DNA from: Peteryoungia wuzhouensis
Lineage (GTDB): Bacteria; Pseudomonadota; Alphaproteobacteria; Rhizobiales; Rhizobiaceae
Assembly (NCBI RefSeq): GCF_003205195.1
Contig: NZ_QJRY01000004.1
Span: 310,001 to 374,000, forward strand
Direction of reading: 5' to 3'
Length of the DNA: 64,000 nucleotides
In this document: one piece after another, positions 45,394 through 54,873 of the stretch
Numbering within the stretch: the first letter of the stretch is position 1
Layout of the letters: each line of letters starts with the position of its first letter
Program-made: the position numbers and the translations under genes
Notes under the pieces: generated by a model
Databases searched by the model: none
The model's input: only the letters and a program-made list of their open reading frames with translations
Told to the model about the DNA's origin: nothing

Positions 45394-45795
45394 ATGAGTG
45401 ACGGCTTCGATCAGCCGATGTCCGCCGGGGACATGTCCACCCCCTCATCGCCGGCCGGCAAGGGTGCTTCGCCTGCTGTGGCGCCCGTTGCGGGTGACTG
45501 GCCCGCAATCTCCATCGATGCCGCCGAGAATCGCAGCGTGCGCCTTCGCGGTGGTGATGTTCAGGTGGGCGAGATACCGGTCGAGATTTCCGCAATTCTC
45601 GGTCGGACCAAATTGCCGGTCGCCAAGCTGATGGCGGCAAGTGAAGGCGAACAGCTGAGGCTTGATACGCAGTTCGGCCAACCTGTGGAACTTCAGGTCA
45701 ATGGCGTGGTGATCGGTTATGGAGAGATCGTGGCCGATGTGCTCGAGAACTTCGTCGGGATCCGTCTTCTGTCGCTCAATACCGTGACCGAGTGA
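45394..45795 (+). CDS. Orphan FliN/SpoA-domain protein
   Basis: A 133-residue protein with a Pro/Ser/Ala-rich N-terminus (1-40) and a SpoA domain (about 58-130) bearing VGEIPVEISAILGRTKLPVAKLM, FGQPVELQVNGVVIGYGEIV and FVGIRLLSL. This is the pattern of the flagellar motor-switch protein FliN. No flagellar genes are nearby, and the protein is shorter than typical rhizobial FliN, so it looks like a paralogue. AAGAGG precedes the ATG. It follows the PilZ-like gene after 136 bp. Confidence 0.8.
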   Translation: MSDGFDQPMSAGDMSTPSSPAGKGASPAVAPVAGDWPAISIDAAENRSVRLRGGDVQVGEIPVEISAILGRTKLPVAKLMAASEGEQLRLDTQFGQPVELQVNGVVIGYGEIVADVLENFVGIRLLSLNTVTE

Positions 45796-45864
45796 ATGCG
45801 GAGCTGCGGCGATGTCCGCGTCGCAGCGTGGTTCGCCCAGCCCTCCACAGCCCGGACTAAAATA

Positions 45865-45879
45865 TGATAGAATTTATCA
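45865..45879. promoter_or_regulatory. Iron-responsive-operator-like palindrome upstream of the DUF2325 gene
   Basis: TGA-TAGAATTTA-TCA fits the rhizobial IRO box TGA-N9-TCA bound by RirA. The extended palindrome ATGATA-GAATT-TATCAT is perfect. It lies 93 bp before the DUF2325 start in an AT-rich stretch. Confidence 0.5.
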
Positions 45880-45972
45880 TGTTTAATCTTGCCTCGATTT
45901 CTCAAGTTAAATATGGTCCCCCGCAATGGTGACAGGAAGCCCTCGACAGAGGGTTTCGGCTGAGGAGGTATC

Positions 45973-46374
45973 ATGGCCAAGAAGGGCAAGAATACACGGC
46001 AACACAAGGCGGCGGATCCGGCCGTCGGGAAGGTTGCTGTGCCGGCTGCCAAGCGAGAGGCAATCCGCAGTTTCCTCTATGTCGGGGGACGGGATTGCCA
46101 GGTCGCGCATTTGCGCCAGATCGCAACCAGCCACGGTGCGGAACTAATTCACCATGATGGGGGTTTACGGGAAGCGGTTTCGCGGATCGACACGGTGTTG
46201 CCCTCCGTCGACTGCGTCTTCTGCCCGATCGACTGTATCAGTCACGACGCGTGTCTGCGCGTGAAGAGCGGTTGCAAGAAGTTCGGCAAGACTTTCATAC
46301 CGCTGCGAAACGGCTCGAAATCCAGCCTCGAGCGCGCATTGCAGACGCTGAATGAAAGGAATTCGGACGGATGA
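45973..46374 (+). CDS. DUF2325 domain protein
   Basis: A 133-residue protein. A Lys-rich N-terminus (KKGKNTRQHK) precedes the DUF2325 domain: FLYVGGRDCQVAHLRQIATSHGAELIHHDGG, then VFCPIDCISHDACLRVKSGCKKFGKTFIPLRNG. Five cysteines and several His suggest metal or redox chemistry, but this is unproven. TGAGGAGGT is the ribosome site. It overlaps the next small gene by 4 bases. An IRO-like box upstream suggests iron control. Confidence 0.85.
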   Translation: MAKKGKNTRQHKAADPAVGKVAVPAAKREAIRSFLYVGGRDCQVAHLRQIATSHGAELIHHDGGLREAVSRIDTVLPSVDCVFCPIDCISHDACLRVKSGCKKFGKTFIPLRNGSKSSLERALQTLNERNSDG

Positions 46375-46637
46375 GCAGGGACGTTTTCGAAAAGGGTGGC
46401 ATCGGCTCATTTCACGAGCTTGCACGTCAACGCGGCGAAGGGCTTCTGCCCGAACTCGCCGAGGCAATGTTGCAACGCTCGCAGGAAAGTGAAGTGATGA
46501 ATTGTGAAATCATCACTTTGCCGGGCTTGCACGAACGTAAATCCGCTACCATGTACGAAGCTGTGAACCGGGCCCCCGCCCTCGTCATCGAATTTCCCGC
46601 GCCAAGATGGCAGCGAAACGCCCACGCAAGATCGTAG
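46371..46637 (+). CDS. Small hypothetical protein coupled to DUF2325
   Basis: An 88-residue frame starting with ATGA overlap on the DUF2325 stop, which is the usual sign of translational coupling. Visible features are an amphipathic stretch SFHELARQRGEGLLPELAEAMLQRSQ and a C-terminal basic segment PAPRWQRNAHARS. I do not recognise it, and it could be spurious. Nothing in it suggests an enzyme. Confidence 0.45.
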   Translation: MSRDVFEKGGIGSFHELARQRGEGLLPELAEAMLQRSQESEVMNCEIITLPGLHERKSATMYEAVNRAPALVIEFPAPRWQRNAHARS

Positions 46638-46681
46638 TCGTTCGCCGGTCAGCTCATGCGGGATCAAAAGGAACATTCCGC

Positions 46682-47068
46682 ATGAACGCTCACCAGCCCG
46701 TTGCCCAGACGGTCCTCAACGCGGTACCAATCCTTCCTTCCCTGAATTTCTCGGAAACGCGCAATTTCTATGTCGGTTCACTCGGCTTCGAGGATGTCGG
46801 CCTTGATGGGCTCGATTACCTCGTCGTCCGAAGGGGTGGCATGGAGCTGCACTTCTGGCTGAGCGACGATCCTGTCCAGTGCCAGAACAGTTCGGTGTTC
46901 TTCCGCGCCCATGCGCCGATCGAGATCTACCGGGATTTCTGCGATCGGGGGATCGAGGCGATCCGGCCGTCCGAGACATGTGGCGGCGAAATGCGCTTCC
47001 ACATCCGCGATCCGCACGGAAACCTTCTGATGTTCGGCGGCTACCCCTTGAGCACCGTCGCTCACTGA
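46682..47068 (+). CDS. VOC-fold protein (bleomycin-resistance/glyoxalase-like)
   Basis: A 128-residue VOC protein: AVPILPSLNFSETRNFYVGSLGFE, YLVVRRGGMELHFWLSD, and CGGEMRFHIRDPHGNLLMFGG at the end, the ordinary bleomycin-resistance-protein pattern. The His and Glu metal positions of true glyoxalases are only partly evident, so binding rather than catalysis is likely. ATG 46682 is used; the frame extends upstream through the end of the small hypothetical gene. Confidence 0.85.
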   Translation: MNAHQPVAQTVLNAVPILPSLNFSETRNFYVGSLGFEDVGLDGLDYLVVRRGGMELHFWLSDDPVQCQNSSVFFRAHAPIEIYRDFCDRGIEAIRPSETCGGEMRFHIRDPHGNLLMFGGYPLSTVAH

Positions 47069-47114
47069 ATCATTTCGCCGTGTTATCGCCGCGCGTTGCT
47101 CCTCTGGTGGAGGT

Positions 47115-47477
47115 TCAACGGCGGCGCAGTGCTGCTGCCACAGCCAGCACAAGCCAGGATGCGATCAGCGTCAGACCGCCGGTCGGCGCCGTCATCGGGA
47201 ACAATCCACTGCCGAGGAAATGACGGGCGACGAGATCGCCGGCAAAGAGCAGCGTGCCGAGCGTCATGCCGAGAGCGACGAGGCCTCCAAGCCGGATACG
47301 ATCGCCGGCCAGGCTGAGGGCAACGAGTGCCGGGGCATGCGCCAGGCAGATCGTCGAGGCCGGCCGCAACAATTGTTCACCTCCGGCATGGCTCGCTGCC
47401 GCCGCCAGTGCCACACCGGAGGCGCCGATCAGCCCGGCCGCGACGCTTGCCCAGCGGCTCTCTTCCAGGATCGTCAT
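47115..47477 (-). CDS. DUF423 membrane protein
   Basis: A 120-residue protein with four hydrophobic helices: VAAGLIGASGVALAAAASHAGG, ICLAHAPALVALSLAG, GLVALGMTLGTLLFAGDL and PTGGLTLIASWLVLAVAAAL. The sequence GASGVALAAAASH and PTGG match the DUF423 (YgdD-like) family of unknown function. The long minus frame continues upstream through the hemoglobin gene, but ATG 47477 is the family start. It is 5 bp after the truncated-hemoglobin gene, so the two are probably one operon. Confidence 0.85.
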   Translation of the reverse strand: MTILEESRWASVAAGLIGASGVALAAAASHAGGEQLLRPASTICLAHAPALVALSLAGDRIRLGGLVALGMTLGTLLFAGDLVARHFLGSGLFPMTAPTGGLTLIASWLVLAVAAALRRR

Positions 47478-47482
47478 TCGAC

Positions 47483-47893
47483 TTATTCCTTGTTCTGCAT
47501 ATGGAAGGCCAGCTTTTCGACCGGTGGCCAGATGATGTCGCGCAGCTTCGGGTTGGCGATTGTCTCGTCCATGGCCCGGCGAAAGCAGAGCAGCCACTCG
47601 TCGCGTTCGACGGGGCCGATCTCGGCGACGAAATGGCGTCGCCGCAGCATCGGATGTCCGCGCTTTTCCATGTAGATCGGCGGGCCGCCGAGATATCCGG
47701 TCAGATAATCGTAGAATTTTTCGGCGCTGCCGGTCAGATCCGGCGGGTGCACGGCCCGGCAATGGGCCGCTTCCGGCAAGGTGTCCATCAGCTCGTAAAA
47801 GCGGTTCGTCAGCGCCCTCACGGTCGCATCGCCGCCGATGGCCTCGTAGAGGGTGATGGTTTCGGGCTGGGATTGGTCGGTATCGTCGCTCAT
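47483..47893 (-). CDS. Group II truncated hemoglobin
   Basis: A 136-residue globin of the trHbO class: TLYEAIGGDATVRALTNRFYELM with TyrB10 (Y33), proximal His87 in RRRHFVAEIG and TrpG8 (W100) in RDEWLLCFRRAMDE, the residues that define group II. It probably binds O2, NO or H2O2-type ligands in the cytoplasm. It precedes the DUF423 gene in the same transcript. Confidence 0.93.
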   Translation of the reverse strand: MSDDTDQSQPETITLYEAIGGDATVRALTNRFYELMDTLPEAAHCRAVHPPDLTGSAEKFYDYLTGYLGGPPIYMEKRGHPMLRRRHFVAEIGPVERDEWLLCFRRAMDETIANPKLRDIIWPPVEKLAFHMQNKE

Positions 47894-48015
47894 GGAGCGT
47901 TCATAACGGAAAGGACGGCGGAGGAAAACGGCTCACTCCGCGGCAAAGTGCGCGGGTGCCGGATAGGTGCCACCCGGCGCACAGATGGCTGGCGCCGGGT
48001 GGTAGCGGTGCTTTT

Positions 48016-48954
48016 TCAGTTGAGGCATTTCGCTTCGTCGACATGCTTCTTCAACTGGACTGTGTCTTCGGTGAAGAGCGGACCGTTGGTTTGCGATTGG
48101 TTTTCAACGCGATGAGAGTTCAGGCTGATGACGCGGTTCTTGTCGTGCTCCAGGCTTCCGGCTTTGAACCCAGTGAACCAAGCGCCGCCGCTGCTGCCCT
48201 TCTTCAACGGATTGTTGTCCATGGTCGCAATGCCACCCTCGACCTTCAACCAGGAGCCTTTCACTCTATACATGAAGCGGCCTCTATCCGGGTCCTGCGG
48301 ATAGCCGATCGCGGTCACAGTTTTTGAAGCTGGCGTGCCTGTTTCCATCATCAGCGGTGGCCGGTCATCTTCGTCGGTCGTGAGGATGAACGCATAGTCG
48401 TAGGCGTAATTCAGCATTGGATCGTAGTACGTCTTGTAGATCGAGATGCATCGCAATTGGACCTTCTGCGGAGAGTCCCCCTCCGAACTCGCCCGCATGA
48501 AGACAAAGTTGCTGTACCATACCCGTTTGTCGCGGTTGAAGACACAATGAGCGGCGGTCAGGATGACGTTCTCAGCGACAAATTGGGCCGTACACCATCT
48601 CGGCTTGCCTTTATCATTGATAAAGTTGAGGCGACCGGCGCTCCAATAAGGGGGATCGGTCCAGGGGGCGTTAATCTTTTTCAGCGTACCGGGAAGACTG
48701 GGCACGTCTTCCTGGGGCTGGTTTGAAGTTTGATCCGGGATATCCGGATTGCGCATGCGGAACTCGCTCTTCATCTTGGCCAGCTCTTCCTTGGTGACGG
48801 ATGGCAGTGGCATGGCCTCCGCGTTGGAGAAATCTTCGATAGAGAGCTGTGTCTCATCAACATTCGCCAAGTTTTCGATTTCAGGTGCGGCCAGGGCTTG
48901 TGTGGTGCACCATAGGCTAATGAAGACTGCTGATATCGTTGGGATGTGGAACAT
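48016..48954 (-). CDS. Secreted trypsin-like serine protease (S1/S6-like)
   Basis: A 312-residue protein with a signal peptide (about 1-22, ending TQALA). A pro-like acidic region follows (about 25-105), then a trypsin-fold domain. The catalytic triad is readable as His136 in TAAHC, Asp186 in AYDYAFI and Ser255 in KGSSGGAW. The GSSGG form and the ending resemble glutamyl-endopeptidase-like bacterial proteases. Base composition is noticeably less GC-rich than the neighbours, suggesting recent acquisition. It stands alone, with no inhibitor gene evident. Confidence 0.85.
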   Translation of the reverse strand: MFHIPTISAVFISLWCTTQALAAPEIENLANVDETQLSIEDFSNAEAMPLPSVTKEELAKMKSEFRMRNPDIPDQTSNQPQEDVPSLPGTLKKINAPWTDPPYWSAGRLNFINDKGKPRWCTAQFVAENVILTAAHCVFNRDKRVWYSNFVFMRASSEGDSPQKVQLRCISIYKTYYDPMLNYAYDYAFILTTDEDDRPPLMMETGTPASKTVTAIGYPQDPDRGRFMYRVKGSWLKVEGGIATMDNNPLKKGSSGGAWFTGFKAGSLEHDKNRVISLNSHRVENQSQTNGPLFTEDTVQLKKHVDEAKCLN

Positions 48955-49069
48955 TGTGAAACTCCCTGTGGCCGGCAGATCCTCCGTTGTCCGGCGCTGA
49001 CCTTCTTGGTTTGCTGTTGCATGAGGGGGAACGGGATGCGCCAGCTGCCTGCCGCATCCCCGACTGAAC

Positions 49070-49765
49070 TCACACGAGCAGCGGCGTGCGCAGCTCGATC
49101 AGGCCCATCTTCACCAGGTCGTGGGACTTCTGGTCCGGCACGAAGACGCCCCGGGTCGGGTCGTATTTCAGCGTGATGTCGCTGACGGCGCCGCCGAACT
49201 TGGCGATCGCGGTGTTGCCGGTGATCTTGGTGATGATCGTCTCGCTGGCGAACTGGCTCTGCAGCCAGACATAGATATTCGTGAAGGGCGTCATCTGGAT
49301 GCGGTTCTGCGACGGGACCAGCTGCGCCGAGATCGGCTTGCGCTCCGCCGGTTTCTTGTTGACCATGGCCGATTGCGACAGGCCGAAGGTCAGGGCCGGA
49401 TACTGGTTGTAGGGCATGTTGTTGACGGCGGCGAAGGTGCCGGAATTGACCCCGGTGTCGTTCTGGAAGACCCCGAATGTGGCGGCCGGCGTGAACGGGT
49501 AGTAACCCGCATCGAGGGCCGGACCGGGTGTCACCTCGGAGAGCTTGTTGATCGCCGCGCCCTGCGCCACCTCGGTGGTCGAGGCATAAATCCAGTAATC
49601 CTCCTTCCACTCGACCGAGGTGGACTGGAAGGGATCGATCGAGAGCCAGACGACATTGGGGTCGCCGGAGCCAACGGGCTTGGCAAGGGTGATCCGCTGG
49701 CCGGCGGCCTTGATCACGTTCAGATCGGCCGGTTCGATGTTCAAAGTGAGCGAATAGCTGGGCAT
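49070..49765 (-). CDS. Unknown 231-residue protein, predicted beta-rich
   Basis: It begins MPSYSLTLNIEPADLNVIKAAGQ, has no signal peptide or membrane helix, and contains many aromatic and beta-favouring stretches (VVWLSIDPFQSTSVEWKEDYWIYAS; NQYPALTFGLSQSA; TNIYVWLQSQFASETIITKITG). The pattern suggests a beta-sandwich or lectin-like fold, but I do not recognise a family. AGGAGG lies 7-12 bases upstream of ATG 49765, a strong ribosome site. It is next to a protease gene and a serine recombinase gene. Confidence 0.7.
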   Translation of the reverse strand: MPSYSLTLNIEPADLNVIKAAGQRITLAKPVGSGDPNVVWLSIDPFQSTSVEWKEDYWIYASTTEVAQGAAINKLSEVTPGPALDAGYYPFTPAATFGVFQNDTGVNSGTFAAVNNMPYNQYPALTFGLSQSAMVNKKPAERKPISAQLVPSQNRIQMTPFTNIYVWLQSQFASETIITKITGNTAIAKFGGAVSDITLKYDPTRGVFVPDQKSHDLVKMGLIELRTPLLV

Positions 49766-50096
49766 GCTGAAGTCCTCCTGTTTGCGGGTTGATCCTGACG
49801 GCCGGACGCCCTCCGGCGTCTCGAAACCGTTCCCATTTGCGCAACCCGGTTTCTTTCGAATGCCAGCCTTGAATTGGTCGCCGGTTGTGTCGGCCGCCTC
49901 AAGGCGGCAGACGGCGAAGTCCCTCTGCCGCAGGGCTTTCGCCCGGCCGGCGTAGACACATCTTATGGGTGTAATTTTTGTTGACCGAACCTTATTGCTG
50001 TGCTTAAAAAGGAACCATTGTGATACCGTCCAGCGTGGGTTTCGGCGCTTGGAGGTTTCTGCAAGCATCTGTTTCCAAAGAGATTCAGGAGAGGGT
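49766..50096. other. Intergenic region between the unknown gene and the recombinase
   Basis: A 331-bp divergent region. The part near 49960-50010 is AT-richer (TAATTTTTGTTGACC, CTTAAAAAGG) and may hold promoters. No recombination-site-like inverted repeat was recognised. Confidence 0.45.
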
Positions 50097-50714
50097 ATGC
50101 GGATCGGCTACGCGCGCGTGTCGACGCTGGATCAGAATGTGGACATGCAACTCAAGGCTTTGGACGCGTCCGGCTGTGAGCGGGTCTTCACCGATCTCGG
50201 GCATTCGGGCGCGCTGCGGCAGCGTCCCGGGCTTGCCGAAGCCATGGCGGTGCTGCGGTCCGGTGACACGCTGGTCATCTGGCGGCTCGATCGCCTGGGC
50301 CGGTCGCTTTCGCACCTGATCGAGCTGGTCAATGATCTCGGCCGCAGGGGGATCGCGCTCTATTCCGTGACGGAGGCGATCGACACGGGATCGGCCGGTG
50401 GTCTGCTGATCTTTCATATCATGGGGGCGTTGGCGGAGTTCGAGCGTGGTCTGATTTCGGAGCGGACGCGCGCCGGGATGGCGGCGGCGCGGTTGCGCGG
50501 GCAGGCCATCGGCCGGCCGGCCAAGCTCGGCCCCGAAGGCCTGAGCGCCGCGCTCGACCTGATGGTGCATGGAGGCGTATCGCTTGCCGATGCCGCACGG
50601 CGCCAAGGGATCAGTCGGGCGACCCTCTGTCGGGCGCTTCGGCGACGGCGGGCGCTGATCTCTGTCGATGCCGTTTCACCGATCTCGGCGCCCGCGTGGT
50701 CCTCCGGTCCTTAG
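50097..50714 (+). CDS. Serine recombinase (resolvase/invertase family)
   Basis: A 205-residue site-specific recombinase. It begins MRIGYARVSTLDQN with the nucleophile Ser9. Then come the catalytic Arg segment WRLDRLGRSLSHLIELV, the E-helix region MGALAEFERGLISERTRAGMAAAR, and a C-terminal HTH (SLADAARRQGISRATLCRALRRR). GGAGAGGGT is the ribosome site. It is a small resolvase/invertase of the Tn3/Hin group. No transposase is adjacent, so it is an orphan or a remnant of a mobile element. Confidence 0.92.
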   Translation: MRIGYARVSTLDQNVDMQLKALDASGCERVFTDLGHSGALRQRPGLAEAMAVLRSGDTLVIWRLDRLGRSLSHLIELVNDLGRRGIALYSVTEAIDTGSAGGLLIFHIMGALAEFERGLISERTRAGMAAARLRGQAIGRPAKLGPEGLSAALDLMVHGGVSLADAARRQGISRATLCRALRRRRALISVDAVSPISAPAWSSGP

Positions 50715-50801
50715 CACCTTCGTGCCGCAGCGCAAAAAATCGGGGACAGATGGATGGCGGCATGCCATAAGGGCGCCGATTTCCAGCAGGCGCCCTTGTC
50801 C

Positions 50802-52424
<1,623 letters not shown>

Positions 52425-52629
52425 GGGGGGCAGCCGAGCGCCCCAATGCGGCGTTTGCTGACGTTGTTCTGGTGAACGCGCAGAAGCGTGTCGACATCAC
52501 CACTTGTCTTGGGTTTCTTTAAACAATGGCGCACCGCGCCGGGCGATGATGAGAACTATGTGTACGCTATAGCGCTCCTTTAGGGCATCAGAACGCTCCA
52601 AGCAGCAGCTCAGGGCATTTACGCATCCT

Positions 52630-53235
52630 TCAGCGACCATCGGATTCGGCAAGCAACGTGAGTGCCCGATTCACGAGGTTGTCGGCGAAATGAATGTCGA
52701 GCGGCAGATGACCAACGAGCAACCGATAAAAAACAGGCGCGTAGATCATGTCGAGCAGCGTCTCGATTTCGGCGGGCGCTGCTATCTCCCCTCGCGCGAC
52801 AGCGTCGTCCATGAGCCGCCGCCCAGCTTCCCGGCTCGACAGGATGACCCGGTTGCGAAAGGCCTTTGTCATTTCGCTTTCAGGATCGGACGCCGCCAGT
52901 GCCAGCGCGATCTGGCGACCTCGCGTCGTTGCAAAGACTGTGACAAGGGAGTGCATCTGGCCGCGTAGCGATCCTGCCAGGTCGCTCCTGGTCTTGTCCA
53001 CCTGCAAATCTTGATCGGGCATGAGCGCTGCCATTGCCAGTTCGCTGGCATTGGCCCAGTTGCGATAAAGAGTGGGCTTGCTGATCCCCGACTTCGCGAC
53101 AACGGCTTCGATGGTCAGTCTGCCAAATCCTTCGCTCAACAGGATGTCGCGAGCGGCTTGCAGCGCCTTGTTGCGGGCTGCGGTGCTTGGTGGCCTGCCA
53201 CGCAGGCGTGCTCGGGATGATTCATCTTGACTCAT
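52630..53235 (-). CDS. TetR-family transcriptional regulator
   Basis: A 201-residue regulator. The HTH ARDILLSEGFGRLTIEAVVAKSGISKPTLYRNWANASELAMAAL is followed by a variable C-terminal domain. It is divergent from a VOC gene, and a palindromic operator lies 5 bp before its start. The inducer is unknown. Confidence 0.9.
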   Translation of the reverse strand: MSQDESSRARLRGRPPSTAARNKALQAARDILLSEGFGRLTIEAVVAKSGISKPTLYRNWANASELAMAALMPDQDLQVDKTRSDLAGSLRGQMHSLVTVFATTRGRQIALALAASDPESEMTKAFRNRVILSSREAGRRLMDDAVARGEIAAPAEIETLLDMIYAPVFYRLLVGHLPLDIHFADNLVNRALTLLAESDGR

Positions 53236-53239
53236 TTAA

Positions 53240-53257
53240 TTACGTTACGTATCGTAA
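53240..53257. promoter_or_regulatory. Probable TetR operator between tetR-like and VOC genes
   Basis: TTACGTTACGTATCGTAA is palindromic at 16 of 18 positions and centred in the 49-bp divergent region, 5 bp before the TetR start and 28 bp before the VOC gene. Confidence 0.6.
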
Positions 53258-53284
53258 ACTAAATCATCGTGCAAGGGATTGATC

Positions 53285-53731
53285 ATGCCGTCCATCACTG
53301 TGGTATCGCCCTATATCGTTGTGCGCGGTGGTCAGGCGGCCATCGCTTTCTACAAGTCCGCCTTTGGCGCCGAGGAAATCTTCCGGATGACCGACCCGTC
53401 CGACGGACGCATCGGCCATGCCGAACTATGCTTCGGCGAGAGTGTCGTTATGCTCAGCGACGAATATCCGGATTTCGGCGCGGTCAGCCCGGACACGATC
53501 GGCGGTTCGCCGGTGACGCTACACCTCTCGACGAAGGCCGTCGACGCGGATGTGGCACTCGCTGCCGCGCAGGGTGCCACCGTGTTGCGCGCAGCAGCCG
53601 ACCAGAGTTTCGGGGAACGCAGTGCACTGGTGCTCGATCCCTTCGGTCACCGCTGGATGCTGTCGCAGACGATCGAGACCGTCTCGCCGCAGGAAATGCA
53701 GCGGCGCTGGAACGAGGAGGCCGGAGCATGA
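53285..53731 (+). CDS. VOC/PhnB-like protein
   Basis: A 148-residue protein of the glyoxalase/PhnB type: SPYIVVRGGQAAIAFYKSAFGAEEIFRM, GRIGHAELCFGESVVMLSDEYPDFG and LDPFGHRWMLSQTIE near the end. The three-part pattern is that of the VOC fold used by PhnB-like proteins. It overlaps the next gene by 4 bases (ATGA), so the two are co-translated. It is probably regulated by the divergent TetR protein. Confidence 0.88.
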   Translation: MPSITVVSPYIVVRGGQAAIAFYKSAFGAEEIFRMTDPSDGRIGHAELCFGESVVMLSDEYPDFGAVSPDTIGGSPVTLHLSTKAVDADVALAAAQGATVLRAAADQSFGERSALVLDPFGHRWMLSQTIETVSPQEMQRRWNEEAGA

Positions 53732-54117
53732 TCGAAGACGAACAGGCGCTGGTCGATGCCGAGGCGGCGTTCAATCGCGCGATGGTCACCAACGATCCCG
53801 CGAAAATCCGTCGGTGCATCAGTGCGGATTGGGTTCTGGTGACAACGGAGCGCGGTCCTGTCTCGGGTACGGCTGTGTTGGACGCGATCGCCAGCGGGAC
53901 ACTCATTCATGATAGCATGACCAAGCAGAGCATTGTTGTTCGCGCCCTCGGCGATACGGGTTTCGTCACGGGCCGTGGTCAGAACACGGGTTGGTTCCGC
54001 GGCGTCCCGATCAGTGCGGATGAATGGATCACCGATATCTATCGCCGTGTCGATGGTCGCTGGTTGTGCGAGTTGACCCATCTGACTCCGGCGTCCGCAT
54101 CAGACGAGACGGCATGA
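53728..54117 (+). CDS. SnoaL/DUF4440-like protein
   Basis: A 129-residue NTF2-fold protein: EAAFNRAMVTNDPAKIRRCISADWVLVT, GFVTGRGQNTGWFRG and VDGRWLCELTHLTP are the usual DUF4440 landmarks. No catalytic residues are obvious. It begins within the VOC stop codon (ATGA). The two proteins may act on one substrate under the TetR regulator (inference). Confidence 0.85.
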   Translation: MIEDEQALVDAEAAFNRAMVTNDPAKIRRCISADWVLVTTERGPVSGTAVLDAIASGTLIHDSMTKQSIVVRALGDTGFVTGRGQNTGWFRGVPISADEWITDIYRRVDGRWLCELTHLTPASASDETA

Positions 54118-54460
54118 CGCAATGGGTGCCTCACCGTCTGGCAATGTCGGCCCGAGCCTCGACATGCCGCCCCGACCTCAGCTTCCCCCGTTCGTCCATC
54201 GTTAAGGATCGGAAGAAATTGGATTCTGCTCGCCATCTCGCCGAGGCAGTGGTCTGAGAGCCGGTCGGCCGATGGGCAAACGTTCCTGATCCGAACATCG
54301 GAAAAGGACCAGATACATTTGAGCTTTTCCGTCGCCGAAATCCGCCGCTTCTACGCCTTAAGGCATTCTTGCTGGTGAGTCCCAAACCAAGCGCCGCGCG
54401 ACTATAGAGTTCCGCAGATGGAAACCGACGGTTTTTCGATTGGCAGTTATGTACTGAAAA
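54118..54460. other. Gap downstream of the SnoaL-like gene, before the tRNA 3' end
   Basis: 343 bp. Short open frames exist, but none has coding features. No transposon remnant or terminator was recognised. Confidence 0.4.
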
Positions 54461-54537
54461 TGGCGCACCCGACAGGATTCGAACCTGTGACCTTTGGAAT
54501 CGGAATCCAACACTCTATCCAGCTGAGCTACGGGTGC
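54461..54537 (-). tRNA. tRNA-Arg (anticodon CCG)
   Basis: A 77-nt cloverleaf on the minus strand: acceptor GCACCCG pairs with CGGGTGC, the T arm is CAGGTTCGAATCCTG, and the anticodon arm is TTGGA-TTCCGAT-TCCAA, so the anticodon is CCG (reads CGG). The 3' CCA is encoded. tRNA genes are frequent integration sites, but no integrase was seen here. Confidence 0.95.
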
Positions 54538-54873
54538 TTCCGACGGGCAATTTGACTCGACCGTTCCGAAAGCGGTCATAGCGCAGTCGGCGATTGCCTT
54601 CAATCGCAAAAAGCGGCTGCCGGCGCCTTTCTCCATGCGGGGCGTGGCGGCGGGTGGAAATGGCCGTTCATCGCTCAGTTGTTGTACTTTCAACCCCTGA
54701 TTATTAAGGGGTTCGGGATCCAAAATGCGCAATTTCTGCGCAAGAACTGCGATTTCGCGCGTGACGGGTGGTCTTCCCGTCTTGTGGTGTCACTTTTTAC
54801 CGCTAAGATCACGGGGGATAGGGGTGGCCGCCGGGGAGCGGGGGCACCAGGGGCAACGAACAATGGCGAAAAA
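54538..54873. other. Regulatory region between tRNA-Arg and the MarR gene
   Basis: 336 bp with a short hairpin AACCCCT/AGGGGTT (54692-54713) and, just after it, the phased GCGC palindromes described separately. Both the tRNA (minus) and the MarR (plus) promoters must lie here. Confidence 0.5.
54726..54760. promoter_or_regulatory. Operator-like repeats upstream of the MarR gene
   Basis: TGCG recurs at 54726, 54737 and 54748 (11-bp phase). The core GCGCAATTTCTGCGC (54727-54741) and GCGATTTCGCGC (54749-54760) each recur, with one mismatch, upstream of the ATP-grasp gene at 59286 and 59299. Confidence 0.55.

Noticed and set aside
52520..54470. Possible att-site duplication: ATGGCGCACC near 52523 and at the tRNA-Arg 3' end
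   Set aside because: Only about 10 bp match and no integrase or island composition between them; within chance expectation.
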